Notes: generated by a model not told the origin, from the sequence alone. Positions 1-10,671 are shown, counted from the first letter of the stretch. The stretch is DNA of 64,000 nucleotides from Desulfobacterales bacterium (GCA_024637225.1 JAGXFP010000029.1:18660-82659), one strand, 5' to 3'. Made by a program: numbers and translations.

Positions 1-494
1 CCAGCGGCGCCGCCCAGGAGAATGCCGCGGCCGCCGCTCTCTTTTTCGAGAAAATGCGCCCCGGCCTGGGTGGCGAGGCGGCCGGCTACCTCGCTCATCG
101 GGGCGAGTAGCGGCAAACTGCCGTCCGCCTCCTCCACCGTCTCGTAGGCGACGGCGGTTACTTCGTTCGCGACCAGGGTCCCGGTCAGTTCCGGCAGAGG
201 AGCGAGATGGAGATAGGTGAAAAGCAGCAGATCTTTCCGCAGATAGCGGTACTCGGCGGGCATGGGCTCCTTGACCTTGACAATCATTCCGGCTTCTCGC
301 CACAACCGCTCCGGCCCAGCCAAAATCTCGGCCCCAGCCCGGCGGAATTCATCATCCCCGATGCCGCTGCCCAGACCGGCGTCCTGCTCGATCAAGACCC
401 GATGCCCGGCCCCGACAAGCTCAGCCGCGCCGGCCGGGGTCAGCGCCACCCGGTTCTCCTGCTCCTTTACCTCTTTTGGCACCCCGATAATCAT
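1..494 (-). CDS. ald: Alanine dehydrogenase, N-terminal part (runs off window)
   Basis: The reverse strand from the ATG at 494 reads [20 protein letters not shown], the signature N-terminus of NAD-dependent alanine dehydrogenases. About 164 codons stay open to the window edge, so the ORF track missed it. The family interconverts L-alanine and pyruvate plus ammonia in the cytoplasm. Visible are the KEVK and ENRVALTP substrate-site segments, a VKVKEP segment near residue 75, and LFTYLHLA near residue 95, all conserved in Ald and the related transhydrogenase alpha N-terminal domain. AAGGAA lies just upstream of the ATG as ribosome binding site. The NAD-binding Rossmann half is outside the window. 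PntA is the main alternative, but the ENRVALTP start and context favour Ald. Confidence 0.9.
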   Translation of the reverse strand, partial: MIIGVPKEVKEQENRVALTPAGAAELVGAGHRVLIEQDAGLGSGIGDDEFRRAGAEILAGPERLWREAGMIVKVKEPMPAEYRYLRKDLLLFTYLHLAPLPELTGTLVANEVTAVAYETVEEADGSLPLLAPMSEVAGRLATQAGAHFLEKESGGRGILLGGAA

Positions 495-537
495 CGATTC
501 CTTCCTGGCTGCGTTCCAAAAAAAGTTTTCCGCCTTA

Positions 538-699
538 AGTACCCCGTACCCCCTGAACTATCGCACCTTGCTCGTTATTTTACGTGCCAACCGCGTTACA
601 GCTTCCGTTACAGAGCGCTGCTATGCGCCAGAAGCCGCGCCTTGTCGGCCCGCAAAATACCTTCGCAATCTTGCGAAACTTTATGGTTTACGGGGTACT
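538..699. repeat. 162-bp inverted-repeat element, family 1, copy 1
   Basis: The segment starts AGTACCCCGTA and ends TACGGGGTACT, so its ends are inverted repeats. A copy of the same length, about 80% identical by eye and in opposite orientation, lies at 61965-62126. It has no coding capacity of its own. Its right end forms the TAG stop of the amidohydrolase gene. It resembles a MITE or REP-like non-autonomous element. Confidence 0.8.
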
Positions 700-1492
700 A
701 ATTCTCCAGCAACTGCAAAGCATTAAGGCGAAGAATTCTCTCCTCAAGCTCCGCTCCCAGCTCCAGGGCCCGGAACTGCTCCAGCACCTCTTCCTGGCAG
801 ATCCACGGTGAATCGGTTCCAAACAGGAGCCGGTCGGCGGGATGGGCCAGGATCATCCGGCGCGCCTTTTCCTTGACCAGATATTGAAGCGAATAGGAAA
901 TATCCAGGTAGAGCGGCCGGCCGATCAGCAGCTCTTCAACCTCGTCCCACATCTCCCAGGCCCCGAGGTGGGTGGCGACCAGCTTCAGATCCGGAAATTT
1001 CTCGATAACCCGGACGATCCGGGGGGGATCGCAGATCCGCTCGCGGGGGAAGCCGATATCGAAGCCGGTATGCATCACCAGAACCAGACCGGCCTCGCTG
1101 ATCCGCTCGTAAAGGGGAAACATCCGTTCCTCGTCAAGGACGAAATCCTGGTAATAGGGGTGCATCTTGATCCCCTTGAATCCCTCGGCCCGGATCCGTT
1201 CGATGTTGGGCAGGGCCTCCGGATTATCGGGATGGAAGGAGGGAAAGGGGATAATCCGCTCGGAGCGGATCTCCTTCGACCAGGTCAGGATCGCCTCGAA
1301 CTGCCCCGGCCTGGTGGCTATCGAACAGAGTACCGCTTTTTCGATCGCAACCCGGTCCATGGCACCGAGCAGCGAATCGAGTCGGCCGTCCAGGCAGGGG
1401 GTGATGCCGCCTGCCGCGGCCAGGGCAGGCACTGCCCCGGCCGCGACCTTATCGGGAAAGGCATGGGCATGAAAGTCTATAATTCCGGTCAT
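698..1492 (-). CDS. Amidohydrolase-2 family metal-dependent hydrolase (TIM barrel)
   Basis: This 264-residue protein has the hallmarks of the amidohydrolase_2 family (ACMSD/uracil-5-carboxylate decarboxylase-like). They are an N-terminal metal-binding DFHAHAFPD, LVMHTGFD in the middle, LKLVATHLG as the next histidine site, and LLFGTDSPW near the C-terminus with the catalytic aspartate. Family members hydrolyse or decarboxylate small cyclic or aromatic substrates in the cytoplasm; the substrate here cannot be read from sequence. I chose the ATG at 1492 rather than the GTG two codons earlier because GGGAG is well spaced from it. The stop codon TAG falls on the boundary of the family 1 inverted-repeat element, so the insertion may have trimmed the C-terminus. 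It lies about 200 bp upstream of ald in the same direction, with the repeat in between. Confidence 0.85.
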   Translation of the reverse strand: MTGIIDFHAHAFPDKVAAGAVPALAAAGGITPCLDGRLDSLLGAMDRVAIEKAVLCSIATRPGQFEAILTWSKEIRSERIIPFPSFHPDNPEALPNIERIRAEGFKGIKMHPYYQDFVLDEERMFPLYERISEAGLVLVMHTGFDIGFPRERICDPPRIVRVIEKFPDLKLVATHLGAWEMWDEVEELLIGRPLYLDISYSLQYLVKEKARRMILAHPADRLLFGTDSPWICQEEVLEQFRALELGAELEERILRLNALQLLEN

Positions 1493-1574
1493 CGGCACGC
1501 ACTCCCTGGGTAATTATCATGAACCTGCAACCGTAAACGGCTTCCAGAAGATATCTTATCTTTATCTACCAACT

Positions 1575-1598
1575 TCTCCCGCCAATGCAAGCGGGAGA
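1575..1598. other. Hairpin in the amidohydrolase-trpB2 divergent gap
   Basis: TCTCCCGC and GCGGGAGA form an 8-bp perfect stem with an 8-nt loop. A TTGACA at 1620-1625 followed by an AT-rich stretch (TATTAA about 15 bp on) could be the start of a trpB2 promoter, but spacing is poor. The rest of 1493-1705 holds nothing else I can support. Confidence 0.35.
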
Positions 1599-1705
1599 TT
1601 AAGTCCGGGCCGATTCTCCTTGACACCGCTTAACCATACTTATTAAAAACATTAGATATATTACGGTGCCATTCCCGAAAACGATAATCGCCTGCGTGGA
1701 ATTCA

Positions 1706-1862
1706 TAACCGTTCAACGGGGTGGCCGCCTAAGTACCCAAAACTGCCGGACTGTAACCGTTCAGCAGTGGTGCAGGTTTGGACAAGCGGACCGGCGCCGC
1801 GTACCTCGTGTACGTAAGCCGGGCCGATCATCCGAAGATGTGGTGCTGCTGAACGGTTACTC
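1706..1862. repeat. Inverted-repeat element, family 2, copy 1
   Basis: The segment begins TAACCGTTCAACGG and ends CTGCTGAACGGTTAC, giving terminal inverted repeats. It contains the core GTTTGGACAAGCGGACCGGC and a central GTACCTCGTGTAC hairpin. GAATTCA flanks it on both sides (1699-1705 and 1863-1869), like a target-site duplication. A truncated copy lies at 11507-11595 and an inverted full copy at 36001-36153. It sits directly upstream of trpB2. Confidence 0.8.
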
Positions 1863-1893
1863 GAATTCAACCTGAAATCCCAGCGAGGTCACC

Positions 1894-3237
1894 ATGAGCA
1901 AACAAATCATCCTGCCTTATGAAGATAGAGTCACCCAGTGGTACAACGTCCTGCCGGATATCCCCAACGGACTTCAGCCGCCCCTCGACCCGGAGGACAA
2001 CCAGCCGATCGCTCCCGAGAAACTGGGCGCCATCTTCCCTCCCGATCTGCTCGAACAGGAAATGAGCTCCGAGCGCTGGATCGATATCCCCGAAGAGGTC
2101 CAGGATATTTTCGCGATCTGGCGGCCGTCGCCCCTGGTCCGCGCCACTTTTCTGGAAAAGGCCTTGGGCACCAAGGCCAAGATCTACTTCAAGCACGAAG
2201 GAGTCTCGCCCTCGGGAAGCCACAAGACCAACAGCAGCGTGCCCCAGGCCTATTACAATAAAAAAGCCGGAATCAAGAACCTCGCCACCGAGACCGGCGC
2301 CGGCCAGTGGGGTACGGCCCTCTCTTTTGCCACCCAGAAGTTCGGCCTGAGCTGCATGGTTTACATGGTCAAGGTCTCCTTCGACCAGAAGCCCTACCGA
2401 AAGGCGATGATGCATGCCTTCGGGGCAGAAGTGGTCGCCAGTCCCAGCCACCTGACCCCGACCGGCCAGACCATCCTCGCCCAGGATCCCGACTCGCCGG
2501 GCTCCCTCGGTATCGCCATCAGCGAGGCCTTGGAACACGCGGTCTCCCACGACTCGACCAATTACGCCCTGGGCTCGGTCCTGAACCATGTCTGCCTGCA
2601 TCAGACCATCATCGGCCTGGAGGCCAAGAAACAGATGGCCATGGTCGGCGACTATCCCGACGTGGTTATCGGCTGCTGCGGCGGCGGCTCCAATTTTGCC
2701 GGCATCGCCAATCCCTGGCTGCCCGACAAGCTGGAAGGCAAAAAAATCCGTCTGCTCGGGGTCGAACCCGCCTCCTGCCCGTCGATGACTAAAGGGGTTT
2801 ATGCCTACGACTTCGGCGATCTTTCCAAGCGAACCCCGATGATGCAGATGTACACCCTGGGCCACGACTTCATCCCGCCCGGCATCCACGCCGGCGGTCT
2901 GCGCTACCACGGCATGTCGCCGATCGTCAGTGCCCTCTACCGGGAGAAACTGATCGAGGTCCATGCCCTGCACCAGATGGAATGCTTCGAGGCGGGCATC
3001 CTCTTCGCCAAGACCGAGGGGATCATCCCGGCTCCGGAAACATGCCATGCGATCCGGGCCGCGATCATCGAGGCCACCCGGGATCCGAACGACCCGAAGA
3101 CCATTCTCTTCAACCTCTCCGGCCACGGACTGCTCGATCTGGCCAGCTATGAGCAGTATCATGCCGGCGAGCTGAGCAACTACGAATATCCGGCCGAAGC
3201 AATCGCCGAGGCGACCCGGCACCTGCCGAAGGTCTGA
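1894..3237 (+). CDS. trpB: Tryptophan synthase beta chain, TrpB2 type
   Basis: This is a 447-residue PLP enzyme that condenses indole (or a related nucleophile) with L-serine to give tryptophan. The PLP lysine is K111 in SGSHKTN, the phosphate-binding glycine loop is CCGGGSNFAG near residue 255, and a C-terminal NLSGHG motif is present. The length and the N-terminal extension (LPYEDRVTQWYN, IPEEVQDIFAIWRPSPL) mark the TrpB2 subfamily rather than classical 400-residue TrpB1. TrpB2 proteins often stand alone and do not need TrpA, and no trpA or other trp gene is adjacent. The ATG is preceded by GAGGT. The gene is bracketed by inverted-repeat elements on both sides. A large antisense ORF over it is a GC-driven shadow. 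Confidence 0.93.
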   Translation: MSKQIILPYEDRVTQWYNVLPDIPNGLQPPLDPEDNQPIAPEKLGAIFPPDLLEQEMSSERWIDIPEEVQDIFAIWRPSPLVRATFLEKALGTKAKIYFKHEGVSPSGSHKTNSSVPQAYYNKKAGIKNLATETGAGQWGTALSFATQKFGLSCMVYMVKVSFDQKPYRKAMMHAFGAEVVASPSHLTPTGQTILAQDPDSPGSLGIAISEALEHAVSHDSTNYALGSVLNHVCLHQTIIGLEAKKQMAMVGDYPDVVIGCCGGGSNFAGIANPWLPDKLEGKKIRLLGVEPASCPSMTKGVYAYDFGDLSKRTPMMQMYTLGHDFIPPGIHAGGLRYHGMSPIVSALYREKLIEVHALHQMECFEAGILFAKTEGIIPAPETCHAIRAAIIEATRDPNDPKTILFNLSGHGLLDLASYEQYHAGELSNYEYPAEAIAEATRHLPKV

Positions 3238-3241
3238 TCGG

Positions 3242-3351
3242 GGTAAGCGATTACAGGGCGCCGAATCTGCTGTGTTATCGGCCTGCTCATGTACACCAGT
3301 ACACATCGCAGGGTGATACCTTGCCTCTCCGGCACCTTGCAATCGCTTACC
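3242..3351. repeat. 110-bp inverted-repeat element, family 3
   Basis: The ends GGTAAGCGATT and AATCGCTTACC are perfect 11-bp inverted repeats. A central ATGTACACCAGTACACAT palindrome matches the layout of the other element families. Only one copy is in this window. It begins 4 bp after the trpB2 stop codon. Confidence 0.7.
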
Positions 3352-3422
3352 AGATGGGAGATGATCAATCCTGGGTGGCTTATTCCGTGATCGGTTACTG
3401 CTCGGGAGCCTGGGAAAGCCGC

Positions 3423-3480
3423 AAAACTCTTCCTTCGACAGGCTCAGGATGAGCGGGATAACTTACAGGCTCAGGGTGAA
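3423..3480. repeat. CTTCGACAGG-type repeat, partial
   Basis: CTTCGACAGGCTCAGGATGA resembles a palindromic intergenic repeat common in many bacteria. Related stretches lie at 7486-7553 and 36271-36440. No gene is seen here; 3352-3422 holds nothing I can identify. Confidence 0.5.
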
Positions 3481-3527
3481 TCAAATCTATAAGTCACTCC
3501 GTTCACCCCAGGCCTCTCAAAAATCAA

Positions 3528-3614
3528 GTCATTGCGAGCGCAGCGAAGCAATCTAGAAGCAATTAACTAGTTGGAAATAGTTGATTGCTTCGTCGCTTCG
3601 CTCCTCGCAATGAC
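3528..3614. repeat. GTCATTGCGAG palindromic repeat, copy 1
   Basis: The ends GTCATTGCGAGCG and CGCTCCTCGCAATGAC are inverted repeats, with nested GAAGCAATC / GATTGCTTC inside, giving a long imperfect hairpin. The second copy is at 32835-32922. This motif recurs in many bacterial genomes. Confidence 0.75.
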
Positions 3615-3673
3615 GGAGCAAATCAGTTTTCGCGACGCCGTCAATTTTGACAAGCTCGCAAAAGTCATAAATG

Positions 3674-3841
3674 GGATGGCTAAGCATGCAATACCCCTTG
3701 CGGGTGAAAATCATCAAATCCAAGGCGTGCGAATTTCTAGGAATGATGCGTACTTTTAGTACGCTTCAATGACGAGACAATTTGCAGCAACGTGGGAGCT
3801 GGCGATTTATGCCCTTCAGGGTGCTTTTTGCGACGCCATCA
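3674..3841 (-). repeat. Family 4 element (GATGGCGTCGCAAAAA type), copy 1
   Basis: Read on the minus strand it starts GATGGCGTCGCAAAAA, runs through TTGCTGCAAATTGTCTCGTC and a central GCGTACTAAAAGTACGC hairpin, and ends CTTAGCCATCC. It carries a short insert (ATGCCCTTCAGGG) related to the two-hairpin repeat. Other copies lie at 53768, 53925, 58584 and 58743. It supplies almost all of the upstream region of the next gene. Confidence 0.75.
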
Positions 3842-3859
3842 CTATCCGAGTAACAAAAA

Positions 3860-4588
3860 ATGGCGGTTACGCTGACCATCCATGACGATCTGCCCCGCTT
3901 CCTGGCCAAGCCGCTAAGGGGCAAGGCCATTCCGCCGATCAGACTGGAGCGCCGGACCTCGATCAAGGATTTTCTGGAGGCACTCGGAATCCCCCATCCC
4001 GAAATCCACCGGCTGCTGGTCAACGGCCGAGAACAGGACTTCGCCTGCCCGGTCGGCCCGGATGACCGGATCGAGGTTTTCGGGCTTCCTCTGCCGACCG
4101 ACCCCACCCTGCCGACCCGTTTGCGGCCCGCCCTGCCCGCTCTCCGTTTCGCGGTGGATGCCAATGTCGGCAAGCTCGCCGGACTTCTGCGGATGACCGG
4201 CTTCGACACCTTTTTCGAGCCCACCATGAACGACGAGGCCCTGGCCGAAATCTCCCGGCGTGAGCGGAGAATTCTTTTAACCCGCGACCACACCTTCCTG
4301 AAAAGGAAAAAAGTGGTCCACGGCCGCCTGGTCCGTCACCACAAACCAAGCGAGCAGCTCCGGGAAGTCATCGAACTCTACGGCCTCCGGGACCGGATTG
4401 AGCCGTTCAGCCGCTGCCTCCGCTGCAATGATCGGCTGCGGAAGGTTACCAAGGAAGAGATCATCGACCGCCTCCTGCCGCTGACCATCAAATATTACGA
4501 CGATTTCAGGATCTGCCCCCGCTGCGCCCGCTTATACTGGCCTGGCTCCCATCGGGAGCGGATGCTGAAAATCATCAAGGAGCTCTGA
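3860..4588 (+). CDS. Mut7-C RNase domain protein with N-terminal ubiquitin-like domain
   Basis: This 242-residue protein has two parts. Residues 1-90 look like the ubiquitin/ThiS-like domain that often precedes Mut7-C (IKDFLEALGIPHPEIHRLLVNG). Residues 95-240 are a Mut7-C PIN-type RNase domain: RFAVDANVGKLAGLLRMTGF with the metal-binding aspartate, RILLTRD, and a treble-clef zinc site formed by CLRCN and CPRCARLYWPGSH. The family is predicted to be an RNA nuclease; its substrates are largely unknown. The stop is directly followed by the nitroreductase ATG, so the two are probably co-transcribed. There is no good Shine-Dalgarno sequence before the ATG, and a repeat element ends about 20 bp upstream. 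Confidence 0.88.
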   Translation: MAVTLTIHDDLPRFLAKPLRGKAIPPIRLERRTSIKDFLEALGIPHPEIHRLLVNGREQDFACPVGPDDRIEVFGLPLPTDPTLPTRLRPALPALRFAVDANVGKLAGLLRMTGFDTFFEPTMNDEALAEISRRERRILLTRDHTFLKRKKVVHGRLVRHHKPSEQLREVIELYGLRDRIEPFSRCLRCNDRLRKVTKEEIIDRLLPLTIKYYDDFRICPRCARLYWPGSHRERMLKIIKEL

Positions 4589-5503
4589 ATGGTTGGGGAA
4601 ATCGGTATCGACATCGATCGGCAAAAATGCACCGGCTGCGGTCTCTGCGTCGAGGTCTGCCCCGACCGGACCATCAGCCTTGAGGATGGCCGGGCCGCGG
4701 TAACCGGCGAGCGCTGCATGGAGTGCGGCCACTGCCTTGCGGTCTGCCCGGCCGAAGCCGTCGCGGCGCGGACCATCGCCCTGGAGAGTCTTCGCTTCAA
4801 TAGCTTTGAGGTCGAAAACCGCTGGCTCAAGTGGGGCGATGCCGATCCGGCGGAGCTGGTAAGACTGATGGCCTCCCGCCGCTCCTGCCGCAACTATCTG
4901 GACCGGCCGGTAAGCCGGGATCTCCTGGAAGACCTGGTCAGGATCGGCACCACCGCCCCGTCGGGGACCAACAGCCAGAAATGGACCTTCACCATCCTTG
5001 AGCGCCGCAACCAGGTTGAAAAATTCGGCGACCGGGTCGGGCTCTTCTTTCGCAAGCTCAACAAAATGGCGGCCAACCCGCTTTACCGGCTCCTGTCGCG
5101 TCTTACCGGCAAGGGCGAGCTGGATAACTACTATCGCCGCTATTACGATTCGGTCAGCAAAGCTCTCGATCTACGGGAGAAGGAAGGGCGCGATCTCCTC
5201 TTTCACGGGGCACCGGCGGTAATCGTTATCGGCAGCGCCGAAGGGGCCAGCTGCGGGGTCGAGGACGCCCTCCTGGCCAGCCAGAACATCCTGCTCGGCG
5301 CCCACGCCATTGGTCTGGGTACCTGCCTGATCGGCTTCGCGGTCTCGGCAATCAAGCATGACCCGGCTATCAAGGAGATCCTGGCCATCCCCCGCCGGGA
5401 AGGGGTCCATGCCGTTATCGCCCTGGGTTATCCGGCTGAACACTATCAGCGCCTGACCGGCCGCCGCCCCCCGCGGATCCGTTTTCCGGAGCCGGGCGAA
5501 TAA
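4589..5503 (+). CDS. Nitroreductase-family protein with N-terminal 2x[4Fe-4S] ferredoxin domain
   Basis: The 304-residue protein starts with a bacterial ferredoxin domain (CTGCGLCVEVCPD at about residue 14 and CMECGHCLAVCPAEA at about 43). An FMN-dependent nitroreductase fold follows: ASRRSCRNYLDRPV near residue 94, APSGTNSQKW, then the C-terminal GLGTCLIGFA. Such fusions use ferredoxin-type electrons to reduce nitro, quinone or other small substrates through FMN; the true substrate is unknown. It begins one base after the Mut7-C stop codon (TGAATG), indicating an operon. An unusual insertion of about 50 residues between the FMN motifs (FFRKLNKMAANPLYRLLSRL) is typical of this ferredoxin-fused subfamily. 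Confidence 0.9.
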   Translation: MVGEIGIDIDRQKCTGCGLCVEVCPDRTISLEDGRAAVTGERCMECGHCLAVCPAEAVAARTIALESLRFNSFEVENRWLKWGDADPAELVRLMASRRSCRNYLDRPVSRDLLEDLVRIGTTAPSGTNSQKWTFTILERRNQVEKFGDRVGLFFRKLNKMAANPLYRLLSRLTGKGELDNYYRRYYDSVSKALDLREKEGRDLLFHGAPAVIVIGSAEGASCGVEDALLASQNILLGAHAIGLGTCLIGFAVSAIKHDPAIKEILAIPRREGVHAVIALGYPAEHYQRLTGRRPPRIRFPEPGE

Positions 5504-5565
5504 GGCCGGGGGCGAACCCCTTCGTATTAAGAAAGGATATAGGGGCTGGAAAGAGGTTACAGAGG

Positions 5566-6366
5566 TTATCCATGGACCGACCCCAGGCTGAGATCCCCGG
5601 ACAACACCTCATGGATCTTCCCCTCGGCGTCCTTGATCAGCAGCTGACCGCTGTCGTCCGGCCCCAGCGACACTCCCCGCACGACCCTTCCGTTCAGGGT
5701 CAGCCAGGCCAGCTCCCGGCCCAGGCTAAGATCCCGCTTGCGCCAATCATCGAGGATGCCCTTGAAGCCGGAGCGCTCGAATCGGCGGACCTGCCCTTGC
5801 AGCTCGGTTACGATAGCGGCCAGCAGCTCACTGCGGCGATATACGCGGCCGGTTTCGATTAACAGGGAAGTGGCCCGCTCCTGCAAATCGGCGGGAAAGA
5901 CGGCCGCGCCCGCGTTGACATTCAGACCGATGCCCAGGACCACCACGGTCGGCTCGCCCTTGATATTTACGGTCTCGGCCAGAATTCCGCCCAGCTTCCG
6001 GCCTTCCAAGAACAGATCGTTGGGCCATTTCAACATTAATGCCAGATCGGTGACCTTCTCGACCGCCAGGCAGAGCGCCAATCCGGCCGCCAGGGTGATC
6101 TTCGACAAATCCTCCGGCGGCAGAGCGGGCCGCATGATCATCGAAAAATAAAGGCCGCTGCCGGCCGGGGAGTGCCAGCTTCTGCCGAGCCGGCCGCGGC
6201 CCCCCGTCTGGCTTTCGGCCGCCACCACCGTATCGGTCGGCGCGCCGATCTTCGCCATGTCGATGGCGACCTGATTGGTCGAGCCGGTCCTCTCCAGATA
6301 GCGCACCGGAAAACCGGCCAAAGCGCCCTGCTCGATCATCTTCCGCCAGCCTTCATCAATGATCAC
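5566..6366 (-). CDS. birA: Biotin--[acetyl-CoA-carboxylase] ligase (no DNA-binding domain)
   Basis: This is a biotin protein ligase that activates biotin as biotinyl-AMP and attaches it to carboxyl carrier proteins. GGRGRLGRSW (about residues 55-64) is the adenylate loop, KWPNDL the biotin/ATP site, and a C-terminal SH3-like domain carries GVSLGPDDSGQLLI. I chose the GTG at 6366 because its GTGA overlaps the surE stop codon and AGGAC lies just upstream; the ORF-track ATG at 6402 lies deep inside surE. With this start the product is 266 residues and lacks the N-terminal winged helix of E. coli BirA, so it is a ligase and not a repressor. It is translationally coupled to surE. Confidence 0.92.
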   Translation of the reverse strand: MIIDEGWRKMIEQGALAGFPVRYLERTGSTNQVAIDMAKIGAPTDTVVAAESQTGGRGRLGRSWHSPAGSGLYFSMIMRPALPPEDLSKITLAAGLALCLAVEKVTDLALMLKWPNDLFLEGRKLGGILAETVNIKGEPTVVVLGIGLNVNAGAAVFPADLQERATSLLIETGRVYRRSELLAAIVTELQGQVRRFERSGFKGILDDWRKRDLSLGRELAWLTLNGRVVRGVSLGPDDSGQLLIKDAEGKIHEVLSGDLSLGSVHG

Positions 6367-7145
6367 GACTGGTCCTCGCCTGCTCTGAAGGGGTCGGCCC
6401 ATCCCTTGGAGAGATAGTCGAGGGCGCCGTAATTGGTCCGGTCAAGATGGAGGGGGGTGATCGAGATATAACCGTCCTTGACCGCCTGGGCATCGGTATC
6501 CTCCCCCTTGTCCCAGACCGGTATGCCGCCGCCGATCCAGAAATGTTCCCGCCCCCAGGGATCACGGGTCTCCATGATGGCGCCTTCATACTTGCGGCGG
6601 CCCTGCCTGGTAAACTTGATCCCGGCAATCTCGGCAATCGAGCCTTCCGGCACGTTGACATTGAGCAGGGTATCCGGAGGCAGCCCCTGGCCGAGGATCA
6701 TCCCGGCCAGCTGGCCGGCAAAGCGGGCGGCCGATCCGTAATCGCAGGGCTCCTCGCAGGCCAAAGAAACGGCAAAAGAGGGGATGCCCAGCATGGTCCC
6801 CTCGATGGCGGCGGAAACCGTCCCGGAGTAACTGACATCATCGCAGAGGTTGGGGCCGGGATTAATTCCGGAAACAACCAGTTTCGGGGTTTCGCCGAGG
6901 ATCTTGCCCACCGCCAGGATCACGCAGTCGGTCGGGGTGCCGTCCGTCGAATAGCGGCCGACGCTCAGTTTTTTGACCCGCAGGGGCCGCTGCATGGTAA
7001 GGGAATGGCTGGCCGCGCTCTTGTCCCGGTCCGGAGCGACCACCACCACCCGGCCGACCCGGTCCAGCTCCTCGGCCAGGGCCTGCAGGCCCGGGGCAAA
7101 AATCCCATCATCATTGGTGACCAGAATCAAAGGCCCGTCTGTCAT
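6363..7145 (-). CDS. surE: 5'/3'-nucleotidase SurE
   Basis: This is a 260-residue SurE phosphatase that dephosphorylates nucleoside 5'- and 3'-monophosphates in the cytoplasm. The N-terminal ILVTNDDGIFAPGL contains the metal-binding NDD motif. VVAPDRDKSAASHSLT and VVSGINPGPNLCDDVSYSGTV (split here as VSGINPGPN and SYSGTV) are the other family motifs. Length is normal for the family. GAAAGG is upstream of the ATG. The stop overlaps the birA GTG start. The upstream intergenic region is filled with heptanucleotide-type repeats. Confidence 0.95.
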   Translation of the reverse strand: MTDGPLILVTNDDGIFAPGLQALAEELDRVGRVVVVAPDRDKSAASHSLTMQRPLRVKKLSVGRYSTDGTPTDCVILAVGKILGETPKLVVSGINPGPNLCDDVSYSGTVSAAIEGTMLGIPSFAVSLACEEPCDYGSAARFAGQLAGMILGQGLPPDTLLNVNVPEGSIAEIAGIKFTRQGRRKYEGAIMETRDPWGREHFWIGGGIPVWDKGEDTDAQAVKDGYISITPLHLDRTNYGALDYLSKGWADPFRAGEDQS

Positions 7146-7164
7146 TTCTATCTCTCCTTTGAAA

Positions 7165-7410
7165 GGGGTAAGGACAGTGAGGGTTTAGGGGTGAAGAGTG
7201 AAGAAAACCTGACTTCCCCGACCTGCTTTGCCATGGGGCCTGGATAATATGAATCGGCCTTTCCATGGATTCTTTTGCACCCCTAGCTGTCCTTACCCCT
7301 CACCCCTCACCCCTCACCATTTTACTTTACCATTGAAGCTTGCGGCTTTTAACTTGCAGCTTACCCTCACTCCTCACTCCTCACCGTCCTTTTCCCCTCA
7401 CCGTCCTTGA
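7165..7410. repeat. Heptanucleotide repeat region H1
   Basis: 7-base units such as CACCCCT and ACTCCTC are repeated in tandem around 7290-7320 and 7365-7400, with AAGCTTGCGGCTTTTAACTT-type units between. A ~40 bp module at 7204-7245 (minus strand) matches modules beside the other three heptamer arrays. The region fills the surE-tautomerase gap and encodes nothing I can support. Confidence 0.7.
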
Positions 7411-7485
7411 ATCTCACCTGTAATCCTTCTTATTTACTAAATTTTCAGCTATATTAAAGCCATAAACTTTTCCGTGATTCGACAA

Positions 7486-7553
7486 GCCCAGCACGAACGT
7501 TAAATCAATATGTTACGCCTCTCATCCTGAGCATGTTCAAGGAAGGGCTATCG
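7486..7553. repeat. TTCGACAAGC...CATCCTGAGC repeat
   Basis: TTCGACAAGCCCAGCACGA is followed after a short spacer by CTCATCCTGAGCATGTTCAA, an imperfect inverted arrangement. A longer relative lies at 36271-36440. Confidence 0.5.
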
Positions 7554-7608
7554 ACTTTTTACGAGTTTATCACAAATAACCTGAACTACAACCAAAGGAG
7601 AAATTATC

Positions 7609-9824
<2,216 letters not shown>

Positions 9825-9830
9825 TATATT

Positions 9831-9978
9831 TAGTATCTGTCCAGAAATGGTCTTTTTGCCCGATAACTTCGTCGCTACGGAGTCGGAAAGTGCTCACGTA
9901 CCCAAAATTACGCTGCGCTTTTCCGACATCCTTGCTTCTCGTTCTCGGACAAAAATCCTCATTCCTGGACAGACACTA
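9831..9978. repeat. Family 5 inverted-repeat element, copy 1
   Basis: The ends TAGTATCTGTCCAG and CTGGACAGACACTA are inverted repeats. The interior contains CGATAACTTCGTCGCTACGG and ACATCCTTGCTTCTCGTTCT, shared with the inverted copy at 53022-53165. It starts 6 bases after the ligA stop codon. Confidence 0.8.
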
Positions 9979-10114
9979 GTTATCGTCAACCGGGAAAAGA
10001 TCCGATATAGGCTCCCCTTAAGAAGTTTTTCCCCGGGGCACAAAGGTGCAAAAACGCGCCGCTCCACGGCAACCCGCGCTTTTCATGACACCATCATCAA
10101 CATTGGGAAAAAAA

Positions 10115-10396
10115 ATGGCAGTTAAAAGAGCTAAAATCATCATCCGCGGTAAAGTCCAAGGCGTTTATTTCCGCGATTACACCAAATCGGAAGCCTTGAA
10201 ACTGGGGCTTTCCGGCTGGGTCAGAAACCTCAAGGACGGCAACTCGGTCGAAACCGTAATTGAAGGGGAGGTGGAGAACTTCAAGCAGATGATCAAGTGG
10301 CTGAAATCCGGCTCGCCCGGCGCCAGGGTCGAAGACATTGAAATCAAGGATGAGCGGCCCACGGGCGACACCGCCCCTTTCAACATCCGCTTCTGA
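10115..10396 (+). CDS. acyP: Acylphosphatase
   Basis: This 93-residue enzyme hydrolyses acyl phosphates. The catalytic signature GKVQGVYFRDYT (arginine at about residue 21) and the second motif SGWVRNLKDGNSVETVIEG (asparagine at about residue 38) are intact. The ATG at 10115 gives the standard length; the ORF track start at 10046 adds an unrelated tail read from repeat-flanking DNA. The upstream GGGAAAA is only a weak ribosome binding site. It precedes a zinc-ribbon gene by a few bases and is likely the first gene of a three-gene run. Confidence 0.93.
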   Translation: MAVKRAKIIIRGKVQGVYFRDYTKSEALKLGLSGWVRNLKDGNSVETVIEGEVENFKQMIKWLKSGSPGARVEDIEIKDERPTGDTAPFNIRF

Positions 10397-10404
10397 GTGT
10401 GCCA

Positions 10405-10671
10405 ATGGAACAACCGCGGAAAAGTCGGCAGCGATTGCCCGACCACACCAAGACCGCCCGGATATCCTGTCCGATTTGCGGCAACGACGAAGAGTTTCTG
10501 GAGGTCGCCGACGGCGTGATTCTAACCAGCCATTATATCCAGAATCCGGACGGCAGCTTTACCCAGGACGACGATGAATCGGAAATCCTGGGCGAGGTCA
10601 AGCTTTTCTGCGGAGACTGCGGCGCCGACCTGACCGAATTCCATCAACACTTTCTGGACATGCTCTTTTGA
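10405..10671 (+). CDS. Small acidic zinc-ribbon protein, function unknown
   Basis: The 88-residue product has two CxxC pairs, CPICG near residue 22 and CGDCG near residue 69, arranged as a split zinc ribbon. Between them lies a very acidic segment (GSFTQDDDESEILGEV). I do not recognise a family or function. I take the ATG at 10405 in preference to the GTG two codons upstream. Its TGA overlaps the likely TTG start of the next gene, so the two are translationally coupled and their products may act together. Confidence 0.7.
   Translation: MEQPRKSRQRLPDHTKTARISCPICGNDEEFLEVADGVILTSHYIQNPDGSFTQDDDESEILGEVKLFCGDCGADLTEFHQHFLDMLF

Noticed and set aside
1867-3342. 491-aa minus-strand ORF over trpB2
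   Set aside because: Antisense shadow of a clear enzyme in GC-rich DNA; low-complexity Gly/Asp/Arg composition and no family features.
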